A DNA stretch of 64,000 nt, taken from Artocarpus heterophyllus. Taxonomy: Eukaryota; Streptophyta; Magnoliopsida; Rosales; Moraceae. Shown piece by piece: positions 1-10,599 of the stretch. Every line of letters begins with the position of its first letter. Position 1 is the stretch's first letter. The notes below the pieces were generated by a model. That model was not told the DNA's origin. It did no database searches and saw nothing but the letters and a program-made list of their open reading frames with translations. The position numbers and the translations under genes are program-made. The stretch lies in NCBI GenBank assembly GCA_025403435.1, contig CM046341.1:14469219-14533218 (forward strand). Direction: 5' to 3'.

Positions 1-1390
1 ATAGGTTTTTTAATTTATTTTTTATAATTTGTTTTGATGATTAGAATTAAATGTTTGGGTAATTATTGATTAGAATTAATTTGTTTATCTTTTTCTTATT
101 TGTGATGATTGTGATGATAGTTTGGGACATTGTTGATTAAAATAAATTTGATTATTTTTTTAATATGTGATAATTGTGATTACGATAAAGAGTTAAAAAG
201 TTATGCTAATTAAGATGTTTATATTATTAGATAAGATGTGTGAATTAAATAATTAAGTAAATAAAATTTAAACTTCTTAAGTTCAATATGTAATTAAGAA
301 TTAAAGATAATAGTAATATTTAATGGAAATTAAGTAACACCTAGTAAAGTTAAATATCGTATATAATTTAATTTAATTTTTAAACTGAATGCTCTATTTA
401 ATAAGAAAGAATAAAAAAAATTCCAAAGTAAGTAAATTAATAGTTAAAAATAAAATAATATTAAGTATCTAGTAAAAAATAAATAATAAATAATATTCAA
501 TCATATTTAAAAAATAATTAATATTTTTATATTTTATTATTTATAATATATTATATATTATATATTATATATTTAATAACTAATTTAATGTTTAATGTCC
601 AATATATTAAATATTCTACTTATAAATTATAATTATTATATAAATAAATTAATAATTAATAATCAATTAATAATATATAATAATTTCATAGAATTTTGTG
701 AAATTATATAAAATTTGATAACATTTGTCTAAAATGAGAAAATATTACTTAAAATTGGGATGACATACGTATAACTAAAATTGTTGTTTGTAGTTACATA
801 GTATCATACATGCGTACCATTTTTTTTTTGTTTATCATTTTGCATTTACATGCATAAAATTACCTTAGACTCATTCGAGAGTCGGTGAGTAGCTCATTGA
901 TTATTGAATTATCCTATTTGGACTATTTAGAAATATATAGTGAGGTGTTTGTTATATACATGTCCACACAAGCTTTGTAGTAGAGGTTTCAGATGTCTTT
1001 TCTTTGTCATGACCTGATCCTAGCCTTAACTCTTCTGTGCCTCCACCACATCTAAGTGTTGCTCCTCCTATAGAGCCTGATGTAGAAGCAGATGATGTAC
1101 AGAACTTATGCAATGACCAGGGAAATTTATTAATAGAATTTAATATTTAATTAAGTTTAATTAATGAATTTATCCTTAAAATTTTTATTTTCTATAAAAA
1201 TTGTGATAATGTACAAATAAGCAGAATTAATAGGAAACTCCACTGCGAACGTGATGCAATGTTAGATATTGTTAATATAGATTTTATGAGTTTAAATACT
1301 CAAGAATTTGTAAAGAATATCCATAAAATGAATTTTATATCACAATTAATTATAGAATTGTGATAAAACTGGATGGGTTATTAAGATATA
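1..1390. other. AT-rich intergenic DNA, no gene seen
   Basis: The stretch is very AT-rich with runs of TATAT and no long reading frame. Around 1010-1130 a less AT-rich patch reads as a short proline- and acid-rich peptide on the plus strand. It may be a decayed transposon or plant-mobile-domain gene end, but this is too short to assign. Nothing else is recognised. Confidence 0.6.
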
Positions 1391-1659
1391 AATAAGATAT
1401 AAAGTCCACCAAAACCATAAGCCAGTGTAAAAGAGGGCCCGATGCGGTATAAGTATATTGCTAAGTGAAAACAAAGATATAAGAAATGTTATCTTTGGCC
1501 TCCAAAAATATGCCAAAGGGAAGTAAAATATTTATATAGTCTAAGAATATGTTTTTGCACTGATTTTACTATAGCAGTGTAAGAAAAATACTGTGTGGTG
1601 AAAAATTATACTGTATATAATTTTTGGGGCCCACTAAGTAGACAACCACTAAATTTCAT

Positions 1660-1688
1660 TGGGCCACCATGCCACAAAAGGTGGCCCA
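1660..1688. repeat. Short inverted repeat in the LTR-like region
   Basis: TGGGCCACC (1660-1668) is repeated in inverted form as GGTGGCCCA (1680-1688), with an 11-base loop. The arms are perfect and could fold as a hairpin near the presumed start of the LTR. No function is assigned. Confidence 0.6.
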
Positions 1689-3234
1689 ATCACACCAAGC
1701 CACCTTAGGTAAGCTAATTGATTACTTGGCAAGTCAACCACCAAGATAAGCATGAATTAAATTTGAATGAACCAAATTTTTCTCCATTTCATCCTCCAAC
1801 CCCACGGCAGCCACTAAGGCACCTTTCCAAAAATTTTCTCAAACCCAAATCTTTGCAAAATTAACCCCAATTAAGTTCAAGAAGCAAAATTCAAAGGATT
1901 TTATCAAATTTGAGGTAAAACCTAAACTTTTTTTCAAGTTTTCTTAGGGCTTTTCTTGAGTTAAGGGGGAAATTTGATTCAAGGTATTTTTGTATGAAAA
2001 GTGCCTAGGAAAAAGTTTCAAAGGAGCCCTTGGAAGGCTAGAAGCACAAAGTTTTCTTTTGGGTAAGTTTTAATTCCTTAAATTTTAAGTTTATGTGGTT
2101 TTGTTTTGCTTTTTATTAATTCAAATGGCATGTGGATATTCAAGCAAAATTTTGATTGAATTCCATGGGTATATGATTTATGGCATGTTGGTATTGTAGA
2201 AATCAGTGGTTGAATATGCAAAATGTTAGTTTATGCAAAATAGGTTATTTTTGTTATTTAAATGTTAGTTTTGCAAAAATAGTGATTGGACACGAAAATG
2301 GTTTAGACAAAGGTTGGAACTGCCTTCACTGGGGTGGAGATGCTGTTTAAAAATAGATTTTTACAAAAATGACCCAATGACTAAATTGCAAGAAAAAGTT
2401 TTTTTCTCGGTAGATTTGAAAAATGCCCAAAAACACCCGTGTAGTGAGAATTTTGAAAAAGTTAAAACACAAAAGTTGTAGATCTCGATGAAACTATTAG
2501 GTATTGCGGGCGGTTCATCGAAAATTGCCCTTGGTTGTGAGATACTAATTCTACAAAAGTTTGTTAAAATTGAAAAAAATTTAAAAGGGCAAAAATGTCA
2601 TTTTCCAAAAGGATTTTGGATATGGTATTTTGAGCAAAAATGATCCTCATGAAAAATAGAAAATTATGATTCAAAGAGATTAATTTCAGTTTGAGAGTAA
2701 AATTGTCAAAATTTTCAGATAAGGGGCAAAATTGTAAAGTTTTATTAAAATAGGGTATTGATGTAAATTAAGGAGACCCAACACCCCAGGGTAATATTTT
2801 AAGATCAATACACAACTATTTTCACTAAAATAGTTAAATCAAGCTCGGCGAATTAGGAGGCCCACCAAGGGCAAAATCATCATTTTTCTCCCAAGTAACC
2901 CGAATCGCTCCAAAACATTCCAAATAGGAAAATGAATGATTAGAAAGATTTTCGTCCTTTGTTAGAAACGATAGGGTAGAGTAAGATAGAAGTAAGAAAA
3001 TTGAGATTATCGGAGTTGTATACAGTTATACAACTCTATTTATTAATTAACGATTGTTTTGTATCGACATAGAGGAAGTAGTGAAATTTGACTAATAGCG
3101 TTGTAATGGCCAAACAGGACCCTAGAAGACTAGGAAAGAGGGGAGCTGAGGTCAACTGGCACAGCAACCCAAACTAAGTAAATACGCATCCCACCTACAA
3201 CATGGAATTGTAGATATAGAATAGGATGAATATG

Positions 3235-3268
<34 letters not shown>
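3235..3268. repeat. (AT)n(GT)n microsatellite
   Basis: About nine AT units run into about eight GT units inside the LTR-like region, a likely polymorphic simple repeat. Confidence 0.9.
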
Positions 3269-4122
3269 ATCAAGGTGTATACCTGTGTGTGTACAATAAT
3301 ATAAGTATCTATAAGTATATTAGCGTGTATCTATGAGTATACAAAATAAATACCTGTGTGTATATTATGTTGTATACTTGTGTATATATTAATGTATACA
3401 TATGTGTACTATATCGTACAAGAGTATTTATGTTTTGTGTGTAACATGTGATTATAACTTCATGCATGGTATGATAACCATAATAATTGGACTGGTAAAT
3501 ACATCACCAGAATTAAGAAGAGTGTTGTACCGACTCCTGACTCAAAGGGAGTTCAAGTTTATAAGTATGGTCTCAGTATCACGTAGACCTATGTGCGCAA
3601 TGGTACGAATACTTAGGCCTTAGTTAAAGATAAGACATGAAAAGGATAAAGAATGTTCATAAGAAAACATAAGTGAATCATGCATTTTATTGAATGTACA
3701 TGTGGGCTGTATTGGGACTTACTAGGCGTAAGCTCACTTAGTATTTCATACTATAGGTATTCTCACAAAAGGTCAGAATAATTTCACTGATGAGCTGGCA
3801 GAGGGATATGAGTAGTATGCAGAATAGGTATGGATGCCGCCGCAATTATGTTTCCGCTGCATTATATTTTAAGTTATTTTGAAAATGGTTGTATAAAAGC
3901 TGAACATAATTAAATAAGACAAAACCTCTCGAGAGAGAGTATTTGACAAATAGTATTGTAAAAGAAAGTGTATTTTTGTAAATATATGTATATGGTTGCA
4001 TTTTGAGAATTGCAAAAATTTGCATAGATAATATATTGAAAAAAAATATTCATAAGTTTTATATATATACGTAAGTAAAAAAAAAGGTTTTTTACAGCCC
4101 GAAAAAGACGGGTTGTGACAGT

Positions 4123-4134
4123 TGGTATTAGAGC
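4123..4134 (+). other. Retrotransposon primer-binding site (initiator Met tRNA type)
   Basis: TGGTATTAGAGC follows the LTR end by two bases. It differs at one position from the TGGTATCAGAGC that pairs with the 3' end of plant initiator methionine tRNA, seen intact at 24705. The one mismatch is a C-to-T change. Confidence 0.8.
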
Positions 4135-4316
4135 GAAAATCCTGCCACCCTACTGTACACTACCGCATACTCCACTGCCATAGCTCATGTAAGGTAGTTT
4201 AATTTTTAACATAGGAATACTAAATGATGATTCTATGTGAGAACGTAATGCAAATTAAAATAATAAATATAGAATATGACGGAGCCACACAATAATCATG
4301 ATGTACCTTCTGGGAG

Positions 4317-5039
4317 ATGATACCTCTTTGCTACTATGGCAGTCGACGACCGATGGCCTTGACGGAGTGGTTCCATGAGATAGAAGTGGTTTTCAAGACT
4401 TGCCATACTTCACTCCATCTACAGGTCCCATTAGCCTCGAGACGACTGCTAGGGGAAGCACTGGAATGGTGGATGGGACTCAGACCAGATGAACTACAAC
4501 ATGACTGGGAAGAATTTAAAACACATATCTCTGAAGCATTCGCTCCTTTACCACCCACCAACCCCATACCAGTCCAGGTTAATCCTCAAATATGGGTGGA
4601 TTGGTGCCATCGACTCTACGTATGTATAGAACCGATTTGGGGTATGTATGTAGGAGAATCGGTGGAGCATTACATATTGAGATTCTAACAGAACATGATA
4701 CCGTTGATCTCGCCTGAAATACCACTGCAACGAATTTGTGACCTTATATGGAGGGACCTTCCTGAAGTAGTCCAAAATCAGATGCAGTACCTAAGAGATT
4801 TTCTCAGCCTCAACGATTTTATTATGGAAGTATTGCATGCAGAGCAAAACATGGATGCACCTTTAGAGGATCCCATAGTGGAAACGGAAGAGGATGATGA
4901 AGATGATGATGGTGACAACGATGATGATGATGATGAGCTTGAATTTGTTCCAATACCTCCTGAACCTATTATTGCTAGTGACGACGAGTCTATGGCTTCT
5001 AGCAAAGAGGAGGAGGAGGACGGAGGATCCCGAAAATAG
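4317..5039 (+). pseudogene. Degraded gag of a gypsy-type or gag-only element
   Basis: One frame carries two open pieces (4317-4688 and 4695-5039) separated by a TAA at 4686-4688. The first matches the general look of plant retrotransposon gag capsid proteins: a tryptophan-rich helical pattern with WFHEIEVVF, then an ALEWW motif and a following W-x-x-F segment. The end is unusual: residues encoded from about 4860 to 5035 are almost all Asp and Glu, with runs of EDDEDDD type. No zinc knuckle, protease or reverse transcriptase follows before a different element begins near 5411. It may therefore be a gag-only non-autonomous element or simply a truncated one. It lies about 180 bases after its primer site, as gag should. 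Confidence 0.55.
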
Positions 5040-5410
5040 CGACTAGTATAGTTTGGCTTTGTTGCCCTTGTATATGAGTGTACCCCTGACAAGTGGTATC
5101 CTTCTCAGTGGTAGAGTTTATGTTAGCCAGAAGAGATAACTGCTCCTAGGAATGATATAAAAAGTTTATGTAAGAAAGGAAAGTAAGCATGTATATTATT
5201 CACTTATGTAATGTGTTGGGAATGAAGAATGTAAAAGAAAAAGAAAAAGTTAATGAAATGTAATGTATGAGATGAGATATTAAGTTTATGTTATTGTCCA
5301 TGTTTGTATGTATCATATTATTTGAAAAGAATTTTAATAAATACTATTAAGTTAATAGTATGTACTGGCGTAATAACAAAACTATATAGTAGGCATATAA
5401 GATTTTTATT

Positions 5411-5588
5411 GATGGCTAATGCACATGGAGGACCTGCAATGCCCGACCTGATGGCCATGATCATACAATTGCAACAGAAGCTTCGGGCCTAGGAGTTAGA
5501 AATGCAAGGATTAAGAAAGCAATTAGCTAACCAGAATCTCGTACCACCAATACGCGTAAACTCTCCACCCCCAATACCACTGCCTTAG
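5411..5588 (+). pseudogene. N-terminal gag fragment of a second gypsy element
   Basis: An ATG at 5411 opens a peptide with MIIQLQQKL, an in-frame stop, then a short coiled-coil-like ELEMQGLRKQL and a proline-rich end. This order (a short helix, then a Pro-rich linker) is the same as in the gag start at 24916. The frame stops at 5586-5588 and LTR sequence begins within a few bases. It is a fragment out of its normal place, because gag should follow the LTR, not precede its 3' part. Confidence 0.35.
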
Positions 5589-5594
5589 CACTAC

Positions 5595-6469
5595 AATGAT
5601 GATTATGGTGCAACACTTGGGCCCTTAAGATAAAATGGAATAAGTTTTAATATGGTCAATGTAATGAAAGATATGTTTCTATGAAAATATGCTTAATGCA
5701 CTATTATAATATGATGATGATGATGTTTATGAAATGTTTTTAAATTGTGAGAAATATATGTACTTACTAAGCTTTAGCTTATTCAAGTTTATATCATGTT
5801 GCAGATAAGGGTAAGAAAGTCATAGATTAGGCGGAGGACATGGGAAGACATGTGAGCATAAAAAAGATGAATTGTAACCGGAAAAAGATGAATTGTAACC
5901 GGAAGAACGCCAATAATGCAAGTTTTATGACTTAAGCTATGGTTTATTATTTGAACATATTTTATGATAAGTTTTAAAGAATACAAGAACTATATTTTAA
6001 TATTTTATTTTATCATTTTAAGAAATTGATCTTCCGTATTTTTGAAAGAAAAATGAATTTGTCTTAAAATTAAGTTTTCTAAAAGTTTCTGTTTTGTCTC
6101 GAATGGTTGTCGACTATTATTGGTCGGTATGCCAATGTGATGTTCGGCCTGCCGAACTGTGGGAGCAAATAGTTTTAAATGATGTAACGTTTTATAAGTT
6201 ATGATTTTACTATTTGGTATATTTATTTTATTCAAGGAAGTTTATGATCAATTTAATGGGTAATTGAATTATTAATAGTATGGATTAAGTTAAAGAATGT
6301 TGTTAAAAAAAATGTATGTATGGATCCTGGTTACGTTTTCCTTAACTACGTTTACAATTAAAGTTTCATGTAAGTTTTGTACTTAAGGTTTATCTAAAAT
6401 AAATAAATAAATAAGTATGTAATGTATGAATGTAACGACATCTGTAACGTCCGTAAGGAGGGCGTTACA
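5595..6469 (+). repeat. 3' portion of a Tekay-family LTR
   Basis: This is the same sequence as the last part of the LTR at 23655-24699: it shares the passage on GCAACACTTGGGCCC, the GATAAGGGTAAGAA block, the GGAAGAACGCCAA block, the motif TTCGGCCTGCCGAAC at about 6145, and the terminal GGGCGTTACA. It ends at 6469 but is not followed by a primer site, so it is a truncated or solo remnant. About two thirds of the LTR is missing on its left. Confidence 0.8.
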
Positions 6470-6470
6470 G

Positions 6471-6560
6471 GCTACTAGCTCAATTGGTACTCATAAAGGA
6501 AATAAGAACCTCTTAAAGGAGGTTTGAGGTTCAACCCATGAGGGACGCGAAATAAAACCT
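6471..6560 (+). repeat. tRNA-like head, candidate SINE
   Basis: TAGCTCAATTGG (6476-6487) fits the RNA polymerase III A box and GGTTCAACCC (6528-6537) fits the B box. Their spacing of about 50 bases suits a tRNA or a tRNA-derived SINE. The intervening sequence does not fold into a convincing cloverleaf by eye, so an actual tRNA gene is unlikely. Its abutment to the LTR end at 6469 is abrupt. Confidence 0.4.
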
Positions 6561-7058
6561 TGAGGGACCAGTGGGTCCTAGAGGGGACAATACAGATGAG
6601 TGGGCCCGGATAAGCCGCAATAAGAGCCAATTATGTCGGGGGCCGACCTACGGGCCTCATGGGGGCTTGAGTGGGTTCAAAGAGGACTCAACGGACAGAA
6701 TTCAGGAGCAGTAGAAGGGCTAGTAGATTATTTGTAATAATTGAACAAGGCATGTAATGTTTTAACTTTCTTTGTGCTTGAACTGTGGTTGTATTATTAT
6801 ATTGTCAGTACAATGTGTGTGCACAAGTTGTAGGTCAATGGGACCCATACTTGCTATATTTATTATTTTATTTCCTGCTTAATGATTTGCTTAATGATTT
6901 TATCTGTTTAATGATTATGAATCCTTTTACAAAATGGTTTTTAAATCTTTCATACTTTTATATTTAATATAACCCTTAAACTCATGTTTTTAACTAAATT
7001 TTTATTTAATTAAATTAAATCAACCGCCACGTCACCTCCCGTACCCCGGGGCGTGACA
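6560..7058 (-). repeat. Fragment of another gypsy-type LTR, reverse orientation
   Basis: Read on the minus strand the segment begins at 7058 with TGTCACGCCCCGGGGTACGG, the form of start common in plant Ty3/gypsy LTRs. The LTR runs down to about 6560, where the SINE-like sequence begins. No partner LTR or coding part is seen. Confidence 0.5.
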
Positions 7059-7439
7059 CTGCCTCTGGACATATTGGAAACTGGAAATTCTCCTATTATT
7101 TTGTGAAGTGATCAAAATTCAAATCAAGTAAGTTAGTAGAGAAAGCCCTAAAAAGAAAAAGAACACTTGACTTTGTTCATAATTTCATTTGTAGCATTCT
7201 ATTATTTTCGAACCCAGTGAATAGGCTTTAATCTTTATGGACTCTTGACTTTGTTCATCACTTCATCTGTAGTTGATGTTTCTTGTTGCAGTGAATGATT
7301 ATGTTTCTCAATTTGTACTTTTGAATATGATCACTGTCTTTAGGCATCAAACTTGCTTGTTGTTGGGAATGCTTTATGTATTATCATCTTATATTTTCTA
7401 CAAATTTTCTTTACTTTCTAAAAAAAAGGTCCAAAAAAT
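7059..7439. other. Intergenic, nothing recognised
   Basis: AT-rich. A phrase containing CTTGACTTTGTTCAT is present twice, near 7165 and 7245, suggesting a small local duplication. No gene is supported. Confidence 0.5.
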
Positions 7440-7630
7440 TACATTGGGCAATAGCATAGGTCTAAACCGCCTCAACCCGCCCGCAACCACCTAAAATCAA
7501 ACCGAAACCACCTGCCATGTGGTGGGCGGTTTGCGGGTTGGTTAATCGCCAACCCGCCATAAAAAAAAAAAAAAACCTGCACCGTACCCACCCAAAAATC
7601 GTCAAACCGCCCGCCGTTCACCCCTATAAA
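7440..7630. mobile_element. hAT-like non-autonomous element or end fragment
   Basis: A block of CCGCC/AACCCGCC repeats with an internal poly-A and a terminus that reads, on the minus strand, TAGGGGTGAACGGCGGGCGG. Ends of this kind (TAGGGRTG followed by GGGCGG-type repeats) are common for plant Ac/hAT-like elements. No clear 8-bp target duplication was found, so the limits are approximate. Confidence 0.35.
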
Positions 7631-7639
7631 TATGTCGGT

Positions 7640-8365
7640 TTTGAGAAAAAAATAGAACAAAAAAGGAAAAAGAAAATGAAATTTAAGGTGAACTCCTTAT
7701 ATATGCCAATTATATGCGGTTAAAGGTGTTTCTAAAACCTAAGATGTACGTATCAAATCTGCACATGTACTTATAGTATTGGTTCGAGCCGAAAAATATG
7801 AATTGAATTAGAGGAACACTAACACCTCATAAGATTATTTAGGCAACATTATGTATAATTTTTAGTTCGTGAATGTAAATCAGTCCAGATATCCCTATTA
7901 AGCACACATACACATATCCAAATTTAGCAAATAATTAATTCATGAAATATTGGTATATTGTAGGAGTCTTCCAAGGTGTGCGTCTTGTCTTAACAATCCA
8001 ATAGTATCTTTCCAGTTGCAAGTAGTCATCTTTTTGTTGCTATTTGCAAATGTATTAATTGTATCAAACCCTAAATAAATTCATTTTCTCTCATTAAGAA
8101 TTTGAAAGTAATTTTAGGAGAGAGATAGAGTTGACCTACTCTCCTTTTTTTGGAAAAAAAATGCTTGAACTCTCTAAAATAAAAAATAAAAAATAAAAAG
8201 AAACGACAGGCGATAACTAGTGAAATTGAACTTCATCATTATTATTTAAGGATAAGCTTACACTTATTTAACAGCCTCAACATATCAGTAATTGGGGCAT
8301 TGGCAAGCTCTAATATATTCCAAGTCTTCTAGTACAAATAGAGGAACTGCATGTAATTTATGGTC
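7640..8365. other. Intergenic, 3' flank of the first inhibitor-like gene
   Basis: No gene seen. From about 8235 to 8330 the sequence is homologous to the 3' flanks of the other inhibitor-like copies (15730-15820, 17965-18040 and 41230-41330), including the phrase on CCTCAACATATCAG and TTCCAAGTCTTCTAG. This marks an ancestral flank shared by the family. Confidence 0.6.
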
Positions 8366-8484
8366 TATATGTTTCATTGATTCGAATCATGAATCAAATT
8401 ATTTTGCTACAGTATTTTTTCTTATGAAAATTTAAATTTTTGCTCAAACTCCATGTTCAAACCTCTGAACCAAACAACCCTTTA
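8366..8484 (-). mobile_element. MITE copy 1, inserted at the end of the inhibitor-like gene
   Basis: This ~120-bp sequence is related to copies at 47994-48116 and 58503-58625 (shared core with AATTTAAATTTT and TACTGTAGCAAAAT). On the minus strand it begins TAAAGGGTTGTTTGGTTC, matching the start TAAAGCCCGTTTGGTTC of the 58.5-kb copy. The TAA at 8482-8484 is also the stop codon of the gene at 8482-10347. Confidence 0.65.
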
Positions 8485-10347
8485 GATTTTGTTGAGGACC
8501 AGAAGATTCTCAAGCCTCAACATATCATTACTAAAAGAGTTGCACTTTTCGGGGTTGCAAGTGTCAACTTCATATGTGCAAATGCACGTTCTTGGATGTT
8601 TAAAATCGCAAATGCAAGATGACCCACACCTCACGGGGCAAGTTTCTTCCTTAAAGTCTGTGCGATAACATTTCGTGCCTCCAGCTTCTGTTATGCACTC
8701 GCAAGTTGTGCAGAATTTTTGCCATCCTAATCACAGTGAAAATTAGGAGACATACCTTATACAAAAAGTACGTAATATTCTTTCAACTAAAAAAAGTCCG
8801 AATTATTCTTTCATGTAATTAGACTAGAGAATATCACATTAGTGTAAGGGATAAGATATCAGAATGACAAAAATTTCTTTTGTGTTTACCAACATGTGTG
8901 AATATAATTGCGTATTGATAAATGTTGGGATTATCTTTGTTTTCATATCAAAGAAAGTCAAAATTAAGTACGCAAAAAAAAAAAAAATAATAATAATAAA
9001 CGCAATTACATTTTGTAAAAGACATGTTGCTCTTCGGAGAGAGAAATCTAAAACTCAATCGCTTTAATTTTCATTTGCTTTGGCATTTCAGAACAATCAA
9101 TTTTAATATTCTTTTGAAGAAGTTATTTTTCCCCTGAAATTACATAGAATTGTTGTCCTTACAGCTCCTTTTATATCTTGGAAAATATAGATTCACATAA
9201 TTAATTTTAATTGAAGACATCTTGCATGTTATTGTTCTAGCCGGTGTCAACTTAATTGGTTGGGATGTGCTATAGGTTTACTCAAAGATAGGTTTCCACA
9301 TCCCTTAATGCAAATACAATAGATCCATAAAGCAATCAGCTTCTGTTATATTTTATTTTTTTAATAAACTGAAGAGAGTGGACAACTAACATCAGGATAG
9401 ATAAGCAGGAAACTATGTCAAAGCTTAGTTTGAAAAAACCTTTATTGCCCAAGCCTCCCATTTCAGCTATCTAATCATAGATTTAAATAGTTTTACTAAG
9501 TTTGGGTACTCTTTTTTTTTTCCTTAATTTTCCCCTTTGTGTTTTACTTGGAAGATTTTAATAAGGCTCGAATTGCAAGGCCTTGACATAGAGATAGTTT
9601 TAGCTTGATCTATTGTACAACCTCGCTAGTTTCTTTTGAAACTGCAGTTGCTCTTTCTCTTATTCATCTTGGTCTCTGTTATACCTTGGGGATACTCTCT
9701 TGTAATCTTATATTTAATTTTTTAGTAATAATATTTGAGTTAAAGGTTTAACAGAGGATGAGTCTACTAGTAGGAGCCAACCTAGTTGGCTACACTAGTG
9801 GTCTCAGATATTAGTTATCCTCTATTACCATTTAGTTAAAAAAAGAAATTCAGTTTTTTAAAAAATAAATATGATTATAGGCATGATTTGGGTGTACATA
9901 GAAAAAACATACGGGGAAATGTTGTTCTTTGAATAGAAAAATAATACAGTGGATATACACTCTTGAACATTTTTTTAAGGAATGAAATATATCTCTACAT
10001 TTTGATTTATGTAGGAGAGGTTTTTGTGGTCATTATTATCAACCCTCAATGTAATTAGGGTGCTATATAACTAAAGTGTTTGGTAGTATTAATTAGAACA
10101 AATAGTTAAAACTAATTTTGGTCGGAAGCCTTACACTATAATATGTAAGAGCTTTATACTATAACAATCAAAAATTTTAGTTCTAACTCACGTTGTCAAA
10201 CATCCCATAAGAATTACACATACCTTGATCAGATTGAGAATCACTATTAGAAGTCTCATAAAGATCTACACGAGCATCAGCTACTGCTGCAACAAATACA
10301 ACTGCCAGCAGTAACAACACAGAAACTTTGATCATCAACGGCGCCAT
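8482..10347 (-). CDS. Bowman-Birk-inhibitor-like secreted cysteine-rich protein, copy 1 (two exons)
   Basis: Predicted spliced gene: exon 1 is 10347-10224 (start MAPLMIKV), exon 2 is 8726-8482, joined across a 1.5-kb intron with GTATGT donor and TTAG acceptor. The intron is phase 1 and splits a Gly codon, as in the other copies. The product is 122 residues: a hydrophobic signal peptide (about residues 6-24), then DARVDL, then a domain with 12 cysteines including FCTTCEC, KCYRTD, CGSSCIC and YEVDTCNP. The C-x-C and C-x2-C spacing around two loops resembles double-headed Bowman-Birk protease inhibitors, although two of the usual 14 cysteines are missing. If the alignment holds, the second loop (CDFKHPRTC) places Phe at the P1 site, against Arg in the other copies, suggesting chymotrypsin-like rather than trypsin-like specificity. 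Family assignment is by eye; protease inhibition is inferred. Confidence 0.7.
9245..9310 (+). repeat. Possible decayed SINE in the intron of copy 1
   Basis: TCAACTTAATTGG (about 9247-9259) resembles an A box and GGTTTCCACATCCC (9291-9304) a decayed B box, with tRNA-like spacing. The shorter introns of the other two genes lack it. The remaining intron (8727-10223) is AT-rich with nothing else assigned. Confidence 0.3.
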
Positions 10348-10394
10348 ATTTATATTTTCTTTGATAATATGCAAAAGATTTATATGAAGTGAAG

Positions 10395-10520
10395 AGGGGA
10401 TGTGGAAACGTGAGGCTTGCTACGATCTATAAATAGCTGCAAGAGGAATGCCATATTAGATAAAGCCATCTAAAATTATGGACCACAAATATGGCCTTCG
10501 GTGGAACAACATTAATCGGC
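10395..10520 (-). promoter_or_regulatory. Core promoter of inhibitor-like copy 1
   Basis: CTATAAATAG at 10427-10436 (CTATTTATAG on the gene strand) lies about 80 bases upstream of the start codon. It sits in a block shared with all related copies: a GGGATGTGGAAAC motif between TATA box and ATG, and GACCACAAA plus a GCCTTC phrase upstream. The conservation in the intact and dead copies supports a real promoter. Confidence 0.65.
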
Positions 10521-10599
10521 ATAAGAAAAACATGTGCCCTCTTTCATTTGTTTTTCTTTTCCTTCACCTTGGTTCTTTTTCTTCCTTTCTTTTTGATAC

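Larger units (their letters stand above)
1400..4120 (+). repeat. Long LTR-like region of a Ty3/gypsy-type element (left edge unclear)
   Basis: The right edge is clear: it ends in GGTTGTGACA at 4120 and is followed at once by a primer-binding site. Around 2440-2560 is a passage on a chain about cell contents typical in plant gypsy LTRs (a GTTGTAGATCTCG-type motif), and 3710-3830 resembles the LTR 3' portion of Del/Tekay-like elements. The expected left end, TGTCACAACCC, is not found in the window, so the left edge at about 1400 is a guess from the change in base composition. Confidence 0.45.

Noticed and set aside
4778..5092. 104-codon minus-strand ORF rich in serine
   Set aside because: It is the complement of the acidic Asp/Glu tail of the gag relic; GAT repeats read as serine codons on the other strand.
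6471..6545. Functional tRNA gene
   Set aside because: A and B boxes are present, but no convincing acceptor stem or anticodon loop is visible and there is no CCA-proximal pairing.
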